Below are positions 1 to 9,633 of a stretch of DNA of 64,000 nt, piece by piece; positions within the stretch are counted from its first letter, which is position 1; the number at the start of each line of letters is the position of its first letter. The stretch is taken from contig CAWGUF010000012.1 of the NCBI GenBank assembly GCA_963825625.1, positions 1 through 64,000 of the forward strand, in the 5' to 3' direction. The stretch comes from CAMDPA01 sp963825625. GTDB taxonomy: Bacteria; Pseudomonadota; Alphaproteobacteria; Rhizobiales; Hyphomicrobiaceae. The notes beneath the pieces are model-generated. The model saw only the letters and a program-made list of their open reading frames with translations, was not told where the DNA came from and did no database searches. The position numbers and the translations under genes are program-made.

Positions 1-320
1 TCTGATTTTGGAATATAAACTCTCCGAATTGGGGAGCTTTTCCCATTGAGCGAAAGTTCATTTGCCAAAGCAAATCTTTCCGCTGGAGATTTTATAATAC
101 GTTTATCAACCCCTGCAGTCTTTTTACCAGCATTTTCCTGAGATACCTTACGAACCGCAAGATATTTGGCATATTTACTGGAAATTAGAAGCTTTTGCAG
201 TTTATACATCTTTTCAAATTCATCGTTTTTCGCTGCTTTATAGATACGAAGTTGAAGGCGGAAGACTTTGTTTTCAATAGCACGCCATTGAATATCTTTC
301 CAGCTATTTATGTTTTCCAT
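1..320 (-). CDS. ltrA: Group II intron reverse transcriptase/maturase, N-terminal fragment
   Basis: Read from the ATG at 320 towards the left edge, this frame begins MENINSWKDIQWRAIENK and continues with FRLQLRIYKA, LAVRKVSQENAGKKTAGVD and SPIRRVYIPK, with no stop before base 1. This is the N-terminal RT0/RT1 region of group II intron proteins (RVT_N type), in which AVRxVTxxNxGKxTxGVD is diagnostic. The form with a W..I.W N-terminus and LQxRI is typical of the chloroplast-like class. About 106 of an expected 450-600 residues are present; the YADD catalytic region, maturase domain and any HNH endonuclease are off the window. Codon use is AT-rich, unlike every other gene here. Confidence 0.88.
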   Translation of the reverse strand, partial: MENINSWKDIQWRAIENKVFRLQLRIYKAAKNDEFEKMYKLQKLLISSKYAKYLAVRKVSQENAGKKTAGVDKRIIKSPAERFALANELSLNGKSSPIRRVYIPKS

Positions 321-849
321 GTTGAGTTTAACCTTACTTTGTTCTTAAGCTCTTTAAGTTCCTGCATCACGTCAGCATATCCTGGGAGTTACCCCTTCCT
401 TCTGGGCAATACATGTTCTCATGTTAGGCATTAGCTTTTTGATGCATCCTTTCCATGTTGCGCATATAGTGGTCCTACCTACTACAAGTACGAAGCTTAT
501 TTTAGGAGCGCTAATGGATTACTCTGTTCCTTGTTAGTACATCATGTTTACTTAGGTTCTGACTTTATACCGGTAGCAAAGGGAACTCCAGTCCAGCTGG
601 TTAACCTTTCTGCCTTTTGTGCTACTACTCAACCTACGTTACGATATTTTATTCCATCAGTTCTCTTGGCAGATAACCATATAAACTTGTGATAATCTGT
701 GTGATCCGTCGTTGAGTTTCTAAATCACGGCGATATCCTGCTGGGCTTCTGGCATTCGATTACCAATCTCCTAACCAGCCAGCTCACATAACATTGAGTA
801 CAAATGTATGGGATTTTAACCCATCTACTAACAAAGCCTCAGATCGCAC
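1..849 (-). mobile_element. Group II intron, 5' portion, left end outside the window
   Basis: This AT-rich block differs sharply from the GC-rich DNA that follows. On the minus strand it reads as the 5' part of a group II intron: a GTGCG start at about 849 (a GTGTG reading at 853 is also possible), about 530 bases of structured leader expected to form domains I to III, then the intron-encoded protein starting at 320. The rest of the protein, domains V and VI and the 3' splice site lie beyond base 1. The right boundary is where codons of an MFS transporter begin. Intron and transporter run in opposite directions, so splicing cannot restore the transporter mRNA. The exact 5' nucleotide is uncertain by about 4 bases, because the boundary contains a GT repeat. 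Confidence 0.85.
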
Positions 850-2066
850 ACACCATCGGCGGCGTCGGCATGTGGTGCTACGTCGTCGTGCTGCCGCAGG
901 TGCAGGCTGATTTCGGCGTCGACCGCGGCTGGGCGTCGGTTCCCTATGCCGCCAGCATGATCGGATTTGGCTTCGGCAACATCCTGATGGGGCGGCTGTC
1001 GGACCGCATCGGGGTGTTCTGGCCGTTGGTGTTCGGGGCCGTGGCCTTGTTTGCGGGCTTCACCGCAGCATCGATGGCGCAGAACGTCTGGCAGATCGCT
1101 GCGGCGCAAGGCCTGCTGATCGGTCTGTTCGGTTCTTCGACGGTGTTCGGGCCGTTGTTGTCCGACATATCGCAGTGGTTCTCCCGCCGCCGCGGGCTGG
1201 CGGTAGGGATTGTTGCGTGCGGCAACTACGCCGCGGCGGCCATCTGGCCACCACTGATCCAGCACTTCGTCGAGACAGTCGGATGGCGCACGACCTACTT
1301 CGGTATCGGCGTCGTCTGCGTCGTCACTATGCTGCCGCTGGCGCTGATGATGCGCCGCCGCCCGCCGGCCCCCAGCATGGAGCCACGGCCGGTAGCTGAG
1401 GCGGGTCCATCGCTGGGCTGGCATGCCGGGCGCGCCTCCACGCATGGTATGTCCCCGAACGTGCTGATGGCGCTCCTGGTCCTCGCCGGGATCTCGTGCT
1501 GCGTCGCCATGGCGATGCCTCAGGTCCACATCGTGGCATTGTGCGGCGATCTCGGCTTCGGCCCTGCGCGCGGCGCCGAGATGCTGTCGCTGATGATGGC
1601 GATGGGCGTCGTCAGCCGCCTGTTCTCGGGCTGGATTTGCGATCGTATCGGCGGCTTGGCCACATTGCTGGCTGGCTCGATCCTGCAGGGCGTGGCTTTG
1701 CTGATGTTTCTGCCCTCGGATGGGCTCGCCTCGCTCTACGTCGTCTCCGCGCTTTTTGGGTTGTTCCAGGGCGGCATTGTACCGAGCTACGCCATCATCG
1801 TCCGCGAGTACTTCCCCGTGAGAGAGGCCGGCGCCCGTATCGGCATCGTGCTGTTTGCCACGCTGATCGGCATGGCGTTCGGCGGCTGGCTGTCTGGCCA
1901 GATCTTCGACCTGACCGGGACCTATTACTGGGCATTCGTCAACGGCATCGCCTGGAACATTCTGAACGGCTCGATCGCGGCCTATCTGCTGTGGCGGCTG
2001 GGGCGGCCGCACAGGGACCGAGACAAGGGCAAGCTGGGAAGTGGCGCCCAACCGGCACCGGCTTGA
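850..2066 (+). pseudogene. MFS transporter, 5' end removed by group II intron insertion
   Basis: From about 850 the frame encodes a major facilitator superfamily permease. It begins TIGGVGMWCYVVVLPQVQ, then carries the loop 2-3 signature GRLSDRIGV and many hydrophobic helices to the stop at 2066. Relatives have a short extra N-terminus and a first helix leading into TIGGVGM, so only the first few codons and the promoter appear lost to the intron. An in-frame ATG at 804 lies inside the intron and could make a hybrid protein with about 15 foreign residues; the next internal ATG is at 870. The remaining ~400 residues are intact. The substrate cannot be told; this subgroup often sits beside carboxylate catabolism genes. 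Calling it a pseudogene is inference. Confidence 0.75.
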
Positions 2067-2088
2067 AGCTCCATCGGGGGGAAGCGCT

Positions 2089-2664
2089 ATGGATCTGTTG
2101 ATGAACGCGCTGCTCAACGTGTTCGACTTCCTCGGCATTGAGCACGCCAATCAAATCATCATCGTCATCATGATCATGGCGGCCGGGCTGATGTACAAGC
2201 TCGGCGAGATGGCGAAATGGGTGGTCGGCGTTTTCCTGGTCGTGATGGTCGTATCGCTGGGCACTGCGATCTACCAGATCGTCTATGACGCCCGCGCCCA
2301 GTGCATCTACGCCTATGACGATGCCAAGCCGATCTTCAAAGAGAGCTCCGTGCGCAGGCTGCAGTGGGAGGAGATGCGCGATCTCAATTGTCCGACGATT
2401 TGGGTCGCGCGAAACGAGATCTATCACCGCGACGGCTATTGCTTCTACACGCCGCTCGGCTACGCCTATTTCGAAAGTGGAAAGAACACCTGCAGCCCTG
2501 ACGTCGACGCCGCCAAGACCGAGATCGGCAATCAGAACGCCAAATCGCTGGGGCGGCTCGAGCGCCGCAAGGGCTGCCGCGTGCCACCATCCAGCTGTCG
2601 GGATTTCTCGCGCGTATCATCTTCCAAGCTGGTGCTGTCGCGCGGCCCCCTCAAAGCCCAGTAG
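2089..2664 (+). CDS. YARHG-domain membrane-anchored protein
   Basis: I choose the ATG at 2089, which follows a purine-rich ribosome binding site (GGGGGGAA), over an upstream start that would overlap the MFS gene. The 191-residue product has a hydrophobic stretch near residues 20-65 (IIIVIMIMAAGLMYKLG, then VVGVFLVVMVVSLGTAIYQ), giving one or two membrane segments. A YARHG-type motif follows: WVARNEIYHRDGYCFYTPLG, then YF. YARHG is a small extracytoplasmic domain of unknown role, often found in envelope proteins, and the usual ARHG is ARNEIYHRDG here. The C-terminus is Cys- and Arg-rich. It starts 22 bases after the MFS stop and precedes a small membrane protein, so co-transcription is plausible. 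Confidence 0.72.
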   Translation: MDLLMNALLNVFDFLGIEHANQIIIVIMIMAAGLMYKLGEMAKWVVGVFLVVMVVSLGTAIYQIVYDARAQCIYAYDDAKPIFKESSVRRLQWEEMRDLNCPTIWVARNEIYHRDGYCFYTPLGYAYFESGKNTCSPDVDAAKTEIGNQNAKSLGRLERRKGCRVPPSSCRDFSRVSSSKLVLSRGPLKAQ

Positions 2665-2670
2665 GTCCCA

Positions 2671-2982
2671 GTGCGCATCTTATTGATCTTCTGGTTGTTC
2701 GGATTAGTGCTGGCCTGGTTCTGGGTTCGCGCCCGGCGCAAGCAGGTGCTGCGCCTGTTGACCGAGAAATCGCCGGCCGACGCGCGCAACTTTCGCGTTG
2801 TCCAGCGCCGGTTCGGGATCGGCTCTGGCTATGTTGTCGCCCACCTTGCTGGCGATCAGCGCGAGGTGATCCAGGCGCAGATCGACCGTATTCGGATCAA
2901 AGTGGTCGCCGCCTGGCTGGGGTCGCTGTTGTGGCCGATCCTTCCCGCTCTCGTGCAGATGTTCCTGGGCAATCCGTTGTGA
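2671..2982 (+). CDS. Small membrane protein, function unknown
   Basis: A 103-residue frame with a GTG start lies 6 bases after the YARHG gene. It has an N-terminal membrane segment (LLIFWLFGLVLAWFWV), a basic central region and a second hydrophobic segment near the C-terminus (WLGSLLWPILPALVQMFLG). I recognise no family. Tight spacing suggests translation with the YARHG gene. The 83-bp tandem repeat array begins directly after its stop. Confidence 0.5.
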   Translation: MRILLIFWLFGLVLAWFWVRARRKQVLRLLTEKSPADARNFRVVQRRFGIGSGYVVAHLAGDQREVIQAQIDRIRIKVVAAWLGSLLWPILPALVQMFLGNPL

Positions 2983-2987
2983 GCGCC

Positions 2988-3392
2988 GATCGGCTTGCCG
3001 CTGGCTTCCCGCCTCGGGAACGCGACGCTCGGCCGGCTCCCCGCAGGGGAGTCGCGCGTCAGGGATTGGCAGCGGCACCCCGCTGGCTTCCCGCCTCGGG
3101 AACGCGACGCGCGGCCGGCTCCCCGAAAGGGGAGTCGCGCGTCAGGGATTGGCAGCGGCACCCCTCTGGCTCCCCGCCTCGGGCACGCGACGCGCGGCCG
3201 GCTCCCCGAAAGGGGAGTCGCGCGTCAGGGATTGGCAGCGGCACCCCTCTGGCTCCCCGCCTCGGGCACGCGACGCGCGGCCGGCTCCCCGAAAGGGGAG
3301 TCGCGCGTCAGGGATTGGCAGCGGCACCCCTCTGGCTCCCCGCCTCGGGCACGCGACGCGCGGCCGGCTCCCCGAAAGGGGAGTCGCGCGTC
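2988..3392. repeat. 83-bp tandem repeat array, about five copies, each with a nested hairpin
   Basis: The string GTCGCGCGTC recurs at 3051, 3134, 3217, 3300 and 3383, an exact 83-base period. Copies 3 to 5 are nearly identical; copies 1 and 2 differ slightly (TTCCCG and GGAACGCG instead of TCCCCG and GGCACGCG), and copy 1 is diverged at its left end. Each copy holds an inner stem CTCCCC/GGGGAG closed by a GAAA loop (GCA in copy 1) and an outer stem GACGCGCG/CGCGCGTC. The array fills the gap between two convergent genes, the small membrane protein and purA. Long frames across it exist only because GC-rich repeats lack stops, so I do not call them genes. Confidence 0.93.
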
Positions 3393-3404
3393 GCAATCAA
3401 AGAC

Positions 3405-4703
3405 TCAATCTTCAAACGGGTCGCGCATCAGGATCGTGTCGTCGCGCTCCGGCGAGGTCGATAGCAATGTCACCGGCCGCTCGATCATCTCTTCGACGTG
3501 TCTTGACGTACTTGACCGCCTCGGCCGGCAATTCAGCCCATGACCGCGCACCCTGCGTCGATTGCTTCCAGCCCTTGAAGGTCTCGTAGATCGGTTTGAC
3601 GCGAGCTTGTGCGTTGTGGCCGGCAGGCAGGCGATCGATCCGTTCACCGTCGAGCATATAGCCAGTGCACACGTTGATTTCGTCGAGCCCATCGAGCACG
3701 TCGAGCTTGGTGAGCGCGATGCCGTCGATGCCAGCGACTTTGGCGACTTGCCGGACAAGGCAGGCGTCGAACCATCCGCAGCGCCGTTTGCGTCCTGTCA
3801 CCGTGCCGAACTCGTGTCCCCGCTCGCCGATCCGCTCGCCGATCTCGTCGTCGAGCTCGGTCGGGAACGGTCCCGACGCCGACCCGCGTGGTGTAGGCCT
3901 TCGCGATGCCAAGCACGTATCCGATATGTCCAGGTCCCGATGCCCGAGCCGGTCGCCGCTTGTGCCGCCACCGTGTTTGAGGATGTCACGAACGGATAGG
4001 TGCCGTGGTCGATGTCGAGCAGCACACCCTGCGCGCCCTCGAACAGGATGCGCTTGCCCGCCCTCCGCTCGCGGTCGAGCAGATCCCAGGTCACGTCCAT
4101 GTAGGGCAGGATCTTGCGGCGCGACCTCCGTCGAGCTGTGCGATCAGCTCGTCGCGGCTGACTTCGGGCTGGTTCAGGCCACGCCGCAGCGCGTTGTGAT
4201 GCCCCAGGATGCGATCGACCTTGGGCCCGAGCGTGTCGAGGTTCTTCAGATCCTGCACGCGGATCGCCCGCCGCCCCACCTTGTCCTCGTAGGCTGGCCC
4301 GATGCCCCGGCCCGTCGTGCCGATTTTTCCTCTTCCCGCGGCCACTTCCCGCAGTTGGTCCAGCTCCCGATGTAGCGGCAGGATCAGTGTGGCGTTCTCC
4401 GCGACGCGCAGGTTGGCCCGCGTGACCTCCACGCCCTGAGCCTTCAGCCGCTCGATCTCCTCGCCCAAGCGCCCACGGGTCGATCACGACGCCGTTGCCG
4501 ATCACGCCCATCTTGCCGGGCCTGACCACGCCGGATGGCATCAGCGAAAGCTTATACGTCACCCCGCCGATCACCAGCGTATGGCCGGCATTGTGACCGC
4601 CCTGGAACCGCACCACGATATCGGCCCGTTCCGACAGCCAGTCGACGATCTTGCCCTTGCCTTCGTCGCCCCACTGGGCACCGACAACCACGACGTTCGC
4701 CAT
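3405..4703 (-). CDS. purA: Adenylosuccinate synthetase (several apparent frameshifts)
   Basis: PurA joins IMP and aspartate using GTP in the first committed step to AMP. The start MANVVVVGAQWGDEGKGK holds the GTP-binding loop, followed by FQGGHNAGHTL with the IMP/GTP-site histidine. Further blocks, in shifting frames, are GKIGTTGRGIGPAYEDK, ILFEGAQGVLLDIDHGTYPF, GTVTGRKRRCGWFDA, ALTKLDVLDGL and a C-terminus ending RDPFED. Together they cover the usual ~430-residue length. The frame changes near 4465, 4130, 3960, 3880 and 3500. PurA is normally essential for growth without adenine, so these shifts are more likely sequence errors than decay. An in-frame ATG at 4715 is an alternative start. The gene converges on the 83-bp array. 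Confidence 0.9.
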
Positions 4704-4996
4704 CTCGCCTTCCAATCATGATTTGGCCCCGGCTACGGGCCAGGGCCATCGAAGGTGACAGTATAGCGAAACGCCCTCGCCACTGCCAGCGTTCAGCGTG
4801 ATGTCTGGTGGTGATGCAAGGCTGCTGGCGGTTTCAGGCCGGCCGCACGGTAACGATAAATGCCTTCCAGGCTTGTCGAGACAAGGTGAGCGTCGCGTAT
4901 ACCCTCGTGTCGGTCTGGGATGCCAGTCGGTCCATGCGAGGTCCGAGTGCTGCATACGCCCGCCGACGGATGAGCATCAGTCGAACGGGGCTTCAC

Positions 4997-5446
4997 ATGA
5001 GCAGAATTCTTGGCGCAGCGATCGCGCTTGTCTGGATCATTGCCGCAGCCACCCCCGCCGCAGCCCAGCGTGCCGGCGGCTACAGCCCGGTCACGGGCGA
5101 CTGGGTCTCCGGCGTATTCGCCGCGCGTGACCGCGGCACGGCTCGCAGCGCCAACCTCGGCGGGCCGCCGTCGAATTCGGGCATCGGCCCGCGCCCGCGC
5201 AAATGGTGCGGCTGGTACATGCGCACGCGCCACGGCGGCGGTCCGCAATTCAACGTCGCCTGGAACTGGCGCAAGTACGGCAGTCCTGCGGCACCGCAGG
5301 TCGGTGCCATCGTGGTTTGGCGCCATCACGTCGGCGAGATTGTCGGCCGCGCCGCCAACGGCATGTGGATCGTGCTGTCCGGCAACGATGGCGGTCGTGT
5401 CCGCCAGCGCGCGCGCTCGATCGCCGGGGCCCTGATCCGGATGTAG
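4997..5446 (+). CDS. Secreted CHAP/NlpC-like cysteine hydrolase
   Basis: I start at the ATG at 4997, which gives a clean signal peptide (MSRILGAAIALVWIIAAATP, then AAAQ), rather than at 4808 upstream. The mature part has a Cys in RKWCGWYMRTRHGGG and a His in AIVVWRHHVGEIVG followed by LSGNDGG. This Cys...His...Asn order is that of papain-like peptidoglycan amidases and endopeptidases of the CHAP/NlpC type, and small proteins with WCGW and VWRHHVG are common in rhizobia. It is 149 residues, so one catalytic domain and no wall-binding module. The exact bond cleaved is unknown. It diverges from purA and converges on the TTT receptor gene. Confidence 0.62.
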   Translation: MSRILGAAIALVWIIAAATPAAAQRAGGYSPVTGDWVSGVFAARDRGTARSANLGGPPSNSGIGPRPRKWCGWYMRTRHGGGPQFNVAWNWRKYGSPAAPQVGAIVVWRHHVGEIVGRAANGMWIVLSGNDGGRVRQRARSIAGALIRM

Positions 5447-5456
5447 CCGGCAGGCC

Positions 5457-6512
5457 TTACTTCGCCTTCTTAGCCTTCTTCGGATTGACGTCGATCGTCT
5501 TCTTGATCAGATCCACGACCGGTTTCGGCGTCGCCAGGATGTCTTTGACGAGCGCCTCGAGCTCCTCGCCATTCGCCGGGTCGAGGTCAAGCTTCCAGGT
5601 CTTGGCCTGGGCAAGCATCTCCGGATCCTTGAGCCCCATTTCGAATGCGGCTCGAAGTGCCTTCGCTCGGTCGGCCGGGATGCCAGGCGTGCCAGCGAGT
5701 GCGCGTCCCATCTGCGCGGTGGAGCCCATCAACAGGAACGCTTTCTTGTGTTCCTGATTGTCGGTCAGCTCCTGCGCCAAGGGCACATTGTCGAAGCCCT
5801 TGGCACGCTTGGAGCCAATCTGGACGAGGTGCGCGATCTTGTTTTCCTTCACCCACTCCGGCTTCGTGATGGCCCAGCTCACCAGCGTACCGCCGCGCCC
5901 GTGGATCTCGCCGCGCTCCATTGCCAGGTTTTGCTGCGCAACGCCCTTCCAGCCCGATACGATCTTGAATTTGGTGCCGGCGAACGCGTTGAGCAGTGCC
6001 GGAAGCTGATATTGATAGGAGCCTGAGCCTGTCGCGCCCAGAATGACCTCTTTTTTCCTTGCGTCCTCGATCGTCAGCGCCGGCGCGGTTGCCCGCCACA
6101 CGGTCAGCGCCGAGGGAAGCGATAGGAATTGGCCGATCATCAGGAACGTTCCGACGTCGTACTTGTTTCCGGTGATGCCGAGCACCTGGTTCTGCGGCGC
6201 GCTGGCATGCAGGCTGAAGAGCACGGTGCCGTCCTTAGGCGCGACATTGGCGACGTAGGTTGTCGAGAGCGCGCCCCCTGCCCCGGGCATGTTGCGCGTG
6301 ATCGCGGTTGGATTGCCCGGCAGATGCTTCTCCATGATCTTTGCGGCGAGCCGGCCGTAGTAGTCGTAGGTGCCGCCAGCACTGACCGGGATGATTATGG
6401 TGATGGTCTTGCCTTTGTAGAAATCCGCGACCGGGTCGGCGTTGGCTTGAATGGTCCCGGCACCCAGCGCGAGGCCGGCGGCAAGTGAAACAGCGGTCCA
6501 TGAGTGGCGCAT
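5457..6512 (-). CDS. TTT (Bug) family periplasmic solute-binding receptor
   Basis: The product of about 350 residues has a signal peptide (MRHSWTAVSLAAGLALGAGT) and then ADFYKGKTITIIIPVSAGG, the typical opening of tripartite tricarboxylate transporter receptors, followed by NMPGAGGALSTTYVANVAPK and DGTVLFSLHAS. Such proteins bind carboxylates or aromatic acids in the periplasm. I place the start at 6512, after GGGAGAAACGACCTC, rather than 267 bases upstream. The C-terminus is Lys-rich (NPKKAKKAK). No TctA or TctB membrane subunits are nearby, so it is an orphan receptor, as is common in this group. It is divergent from a TPP enzyme gene, which suggests a shared substrate. Confidence 0.88.
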   Translation of the reverse strand: MRHSWTAVSLAAGLALGAGTIQANADPVADFYKGKTITIIIPVSAGGTYDYYGRLAAKIMEKHLPGNPTAITRNMPGAGGALSTTYVANVAPKDGTVLFSLHASAPQNQVLGITGNKYDVGTFLMIGQFLSLPSALTVWRATAPALTIEDARKKEVILGATGSGSYQYQLPALLNAFAGTKFKIVSGWKGVAQQNLAMERGEIHGRGGTLVSWAITKPEWVKENKIAHLVQIGSKRAKGFDNVPLAQELTDNQEHKKAFLLMGSTAQMGRALAGTPGIPADRAKALRAAFEMGLKDPEMLAQAKTWKLDLDPANGEELEALVKDILATPKPVVDLIKKTIDVNPKKAKKAK

Positions 6513-6777
6513 GAGGTCGTTTCTCCCTAAAGGCGCGGGCAGGGCAGATACGCTAACGCTCGCGCGATTTTCGGTCAGTTTCGCCATGTTGCGAGTGCTG
6601 CGCAATAAGGGATCGGCCGTGGTTGGCGCCGTGCCGACGTAAACGCTTCTCAACCTCGCCGCCTCCAGGTCGGCAAATTTTGGCGTTGCCAGCTCACGCG
6701 GCCGCGCCCTATCGTTTCGCCAAATCGACATGTCGAGGCTCCGCCCGGCATGCGGCGGCGCAACGGAGGAAATCCCC

Positions 6778-8517
6778 ATGCCACGAAAGACGCTGAAGAA
6801 TGTGACGGTTGCGGACGCCTATCTCGCGATCCTCGCCGACCGGGGCGTCGACTACTTGTTCGCCAATGCCGGTACCGATTTCGCGCCGATGATCGAGGCG
6901 CTGGCCAAGGCGCAGGCATTGGGCATGCCGCATCCCAAGCCGGTGACCTGTCCCGCACGAGAACACCGCCCAGCATATGGCGATCGGCCATTTCCTCGTG
7001 TCCGGCCGGCCGCAGCTCACCATGCATCACGTCAACGTCGGCACCGCCAACGCGCTGAACGGGCTGCTCAACGCGGCGCGCGGCCAGGTGCCGATGCTGT
7101 TCACCGCCGGCCGCACGCCGACCAACGAGGACACGCTGAAGGGCCACCGCTCGCTCGACATCCACTGGACGCAGGAGATGTACGACCAGGCCGGCATGAC
7201 GCGCGAAAGCGTCAAGTGGGACTACGAGCTGAGGAACGCCGAGCAGCTCGAGACGGTTATCGACCGCATGCTGTCGGTCTCCATGAGCGATCCCAAGGGA
7301 CCGGTCTATCTGTCGCTGCCGCGCGAGGTGCTGGCGCTCGAGATTGCCGGAATTCTCCTATGACGAGCCCGACGCGCATGCAACCCGGTCGCGCCGCAGC
7401 GCTCCCTCGCCTGAGGCGCTCGATCAGGCAGCCAGCATCCTGGCCAAGGCCGAGCACCCGGTCATCATCACCAACTGGGGCGGCCGCAACCTCGGCGTGA
7501 TGCCGGCACTGACGGCATTGGCCGAGCGCTACGCGAATCCCGGTCGTCGAATACCGCAACCGCTACATCGCGATGCCGACGCACCACCCGATGATGGCCG
7601 GCAACAATCCGGACCCTTACGTCAAGGAGGCCGATGCCATCCTGGTGATCGACACGGCCGTGCCGTGGCTGCCGTCCCACGTTGCCCCGCGAGAGGATTG
7701 CAAGGTCATTCACATGGCGCCCGACCCGCTCTACCAGTTCGTGCCGATCCGCGGCTTCGCGCCGACCTGTCGCTGGCGTGCGCCACCGACCTCGGACTGC
7801 GGATGCTTGCCGAGGCAATGGCGCCACATGCGAAGGGCAACGACGTCGTCATCGGCCGGCGGCGGGATCAGTGTGCGGCTCATCACGCCAAGCTCGAGGA
7901 AAGCTGGGCGGCCAAGCTCAAGGATGCAAAGGATGGATCGCCAGTGCATCCGGCCTGGATCTCTCATTGCATCAACGAGATCCGGCCCAAGGATTCCATC
8001 ATCGTCAAGGAGTCGCCGCTGCAGACGCAGTATATCGACATCACCGAGCCAGGCACGGTGCTGAACGCTGGCGCCGCTTCTGGCCTGGGCCACGGCATGG
8101 GCGTTGCCATCGGCGCCAAGCTGGCGGCTCCGGATCGTGTCGTCATCGGCACGGAGGGCGACGGAGCCTACATGTTCAACGTGCCGGTTTCCGCCCACTA
8201 CGTCTCCGCCGAGCAGGAGGCGCCCGTGCTGTGGGTGGTGTTCAACAACCAGCGCTGGCAGGCGGTGCGCGGCGCCACGCTGGGACTGAACCCGGATGGC
8301 TACGCGGCCAAGGCCAACCGCGCGCCGCTCACATACTTCAGTCGATCAGCGGTACGAGAAGCTGGTCGAGGTTTCGGGCGGCTATGGCGAGCAGGTCACC
8401 GACCCGGGCCAGATGATGCCGGCGCTGGAGCGCGCGATGAAGGCGGTGACCGTCGAGAAGCGCCAGGCGCTGCTGAATGTGGTGTGCCAGGTCGATGCCG
8501 GCGGCGGTGGTGGCTGA
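6778..8517 (+). CDS. TPP-dependent enzyme, acetolactate synthase-like (frameshifted)
   Basis: The ATG at 6778 follows GGAGGA. Segments in changing frames give a standard three-domain thiamine pyrophosphate enzyme of about 575 residues: an N-terminal Pyr domain (YLAILADRGVDYLFANAGTD, then HENTAQHMAIGHFLVSGRP), a central domain (EHPVIITNWGGRNLG) and a C-terminal TPP domain with GTEGDGAYMFNVPVSAH and FNNQRW, the GDG...NN cofactor motif. Frames switch near 6953, 7353, 7545, 7770 and 8340, and most can be repaired by deleting one base (for example an extra G at about 6953 and 7352). This is close to the acetolactate synthase/benzoylformate decarboxylase group, but the substrate is not readable. 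A related enzyme occurs at 46965. Confidence 0.8.
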
Positions 8518-8625
8518 GGCTGAGGCTGAGGTTGGCGCGAGTGCAGGCCTCTGGAGCCGGCGTTGCGATGCAGGCCCAGGTGGGTTAGGAAGCGGGGATA
8601 GTAAGCACCCGAAGGGAGGGTAGAA

Positions 8626-9624
8626 ATGACCACCAGCCTCGCGCGCATCCTCATCGCCACGATATCCGTGGCCGCATTGGGTGCCGGTTCCGCCGCCGCA
8701 CAGACCGTAACGCTTGCCACCGACAACGTTGGTACAACCTACAACGCCGTCGGCTCTGGCTTCGCCAAGACCATTACCGAGACCAAGAAGCTGCGCGTCA
8801 TCGTGCGCCCGCATGCCGGTCCCGACGCCTATATCGATCAGCTTGATAAAGGCGAATTGAATTTTGCGACGTTCTCGTCCTCCACCGCGTATGTCGCGCG
8901 GCTGGGCAAGAACAAGGCAAAAAAGAAGTACACAAATCTTCGTCTTGTGCTCGCAGGCCAGGGCGGCTTGTTCGTTGGCTTTGCCACGCTGGCGAACTCC
9001 GGCATCAAGTCGCTGTCCGATCTCAAGGGTAAGCGCGTCGCCAGCGACTTCGGCGGCCACGCAGTGATCGGCCGGTCCATCACTGGTGCACTGGCCTCTG
9101 TGGGCCTGGCGTGGAAGGACGTGACGGCGGTGCCGGTTACCGGTGCCAATGACGGCGTCAAGGCGATGGACAATGGCCGCGTCGACGCCTCATGGGCTTC
9201 GCTCGGCCAGCCGGTGGTGCGTGAGTTGCATGCCAAGAAGGGCGTGCGCTATCTCACCGTTCCCAACTCTGCCGACGCCATCTCGAAAATGCGCACCATC
9301 ATCTTCCCCGGCGTCAACGTCGTGTCGGTGAAGAAGAACCCGGGGATTGGCGTGCCCGAGGACATCAACCTCATCAACTACGATGCCTACCTCGCCGGCA
9401 ATGCGAATTTGAAGGACGGCGACGTCAAGGCGGTGCTTGAGGCTGTGTGGGACAACTTCGCCAAGCTGCAGAAGATCCATCGCGGCCTGCGCGGCTTCTC
9501 CGAGAAGGCAGCCGTCACCACCAATCCGATGATCCCCTACCATCCCGCCGCCATCGCTTTCTACAAGTCCAAGGGTCTGTGGACCGAAGCGGCCCAGAAG
9601 GCCAACGACGCGGTCTCCAAATAG
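8626..9624 (+). CDS. TAXI-family TRAP transporter solute receptor
   Basis: The 332-residue protein has a signal peptide (IATISVAALGAGSAAAQ) and then TVTLATDNVGTTYNAVGSGF, the TAXI-type opening, with LKGKRVASDFGGHA in the first lobe and DASWASLGQPVVREL in the second. TAXI receptors deliver organic acids to a fused TRAP permease, and one is encoded at 11750-13721, although on the other strand and two genes away. The start ATG at 8626 follows AGGGAGGGTAGAA. It lies 108 bases after the TPP enzyme stop, with a short GCTGAG repeat between them. The ligand is unknown. Confidence 0.87.
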   Translation: MTTSLARILIATISVAALGAGSAAAQTVTLATDNVGTTYNAVGSGFAKTITETKKLRVIVRPHAGPDAYIDQLDKGELNFATFSSSTAYVARLGKNKAKKKYTNLRLVLAGQGGLFVGFATLANSGIKSLSDLKGKRVASDFGGHAVIGRSITGALASVGLAWKDVTAVPVTGANDGVKAMDNGRVDASWASLGQPVVRELHAKKGVRYLTVPNSADAISKMRTIIFPGVNVVSVKKNPGIGVPEDINLINYDAYLAGNANLKDGDVKAVLEAVWDNFAKLQKIHRGLRGFSEKAAVTTNPMIPYHPAAIAFYKSKGLWTEAAQKANDAVSK

Positions 9625-9633
9625 AACGCGCCA

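Noticed and set aside
195..434. 79-codon plus-strand frame in the intron
   Set aside because: It lies antisense to the reverse transcriptase and intron leader and matches no family.
828..2150. 440-codon minus-strand frame opposite the MFS gene
   Set aside because: His/Asp/Gln/Arg-rich shadow of the permease frame without any domain.
2988..3392. Possible CRISPR array
   Set aside because: The units are contiguous 83-bp copies without unique spacers and with coding-like GC; no cas genes are nearby.
2931..3589. Open frames of 146-182 codons across the 83-bp repeats
   Set aside because: All forward frames are open because the repeat has no stop triplets, and 83 is not a multiple of 3, so no protein repeat is maintained.
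3405..4703. Calling purA a pseudogene
   Set aside because: All conserved blocks are present in order and the shifts are single- or two-base; similar shifts occur in other housekeeping genes here, so sequence error is the simpler reading.
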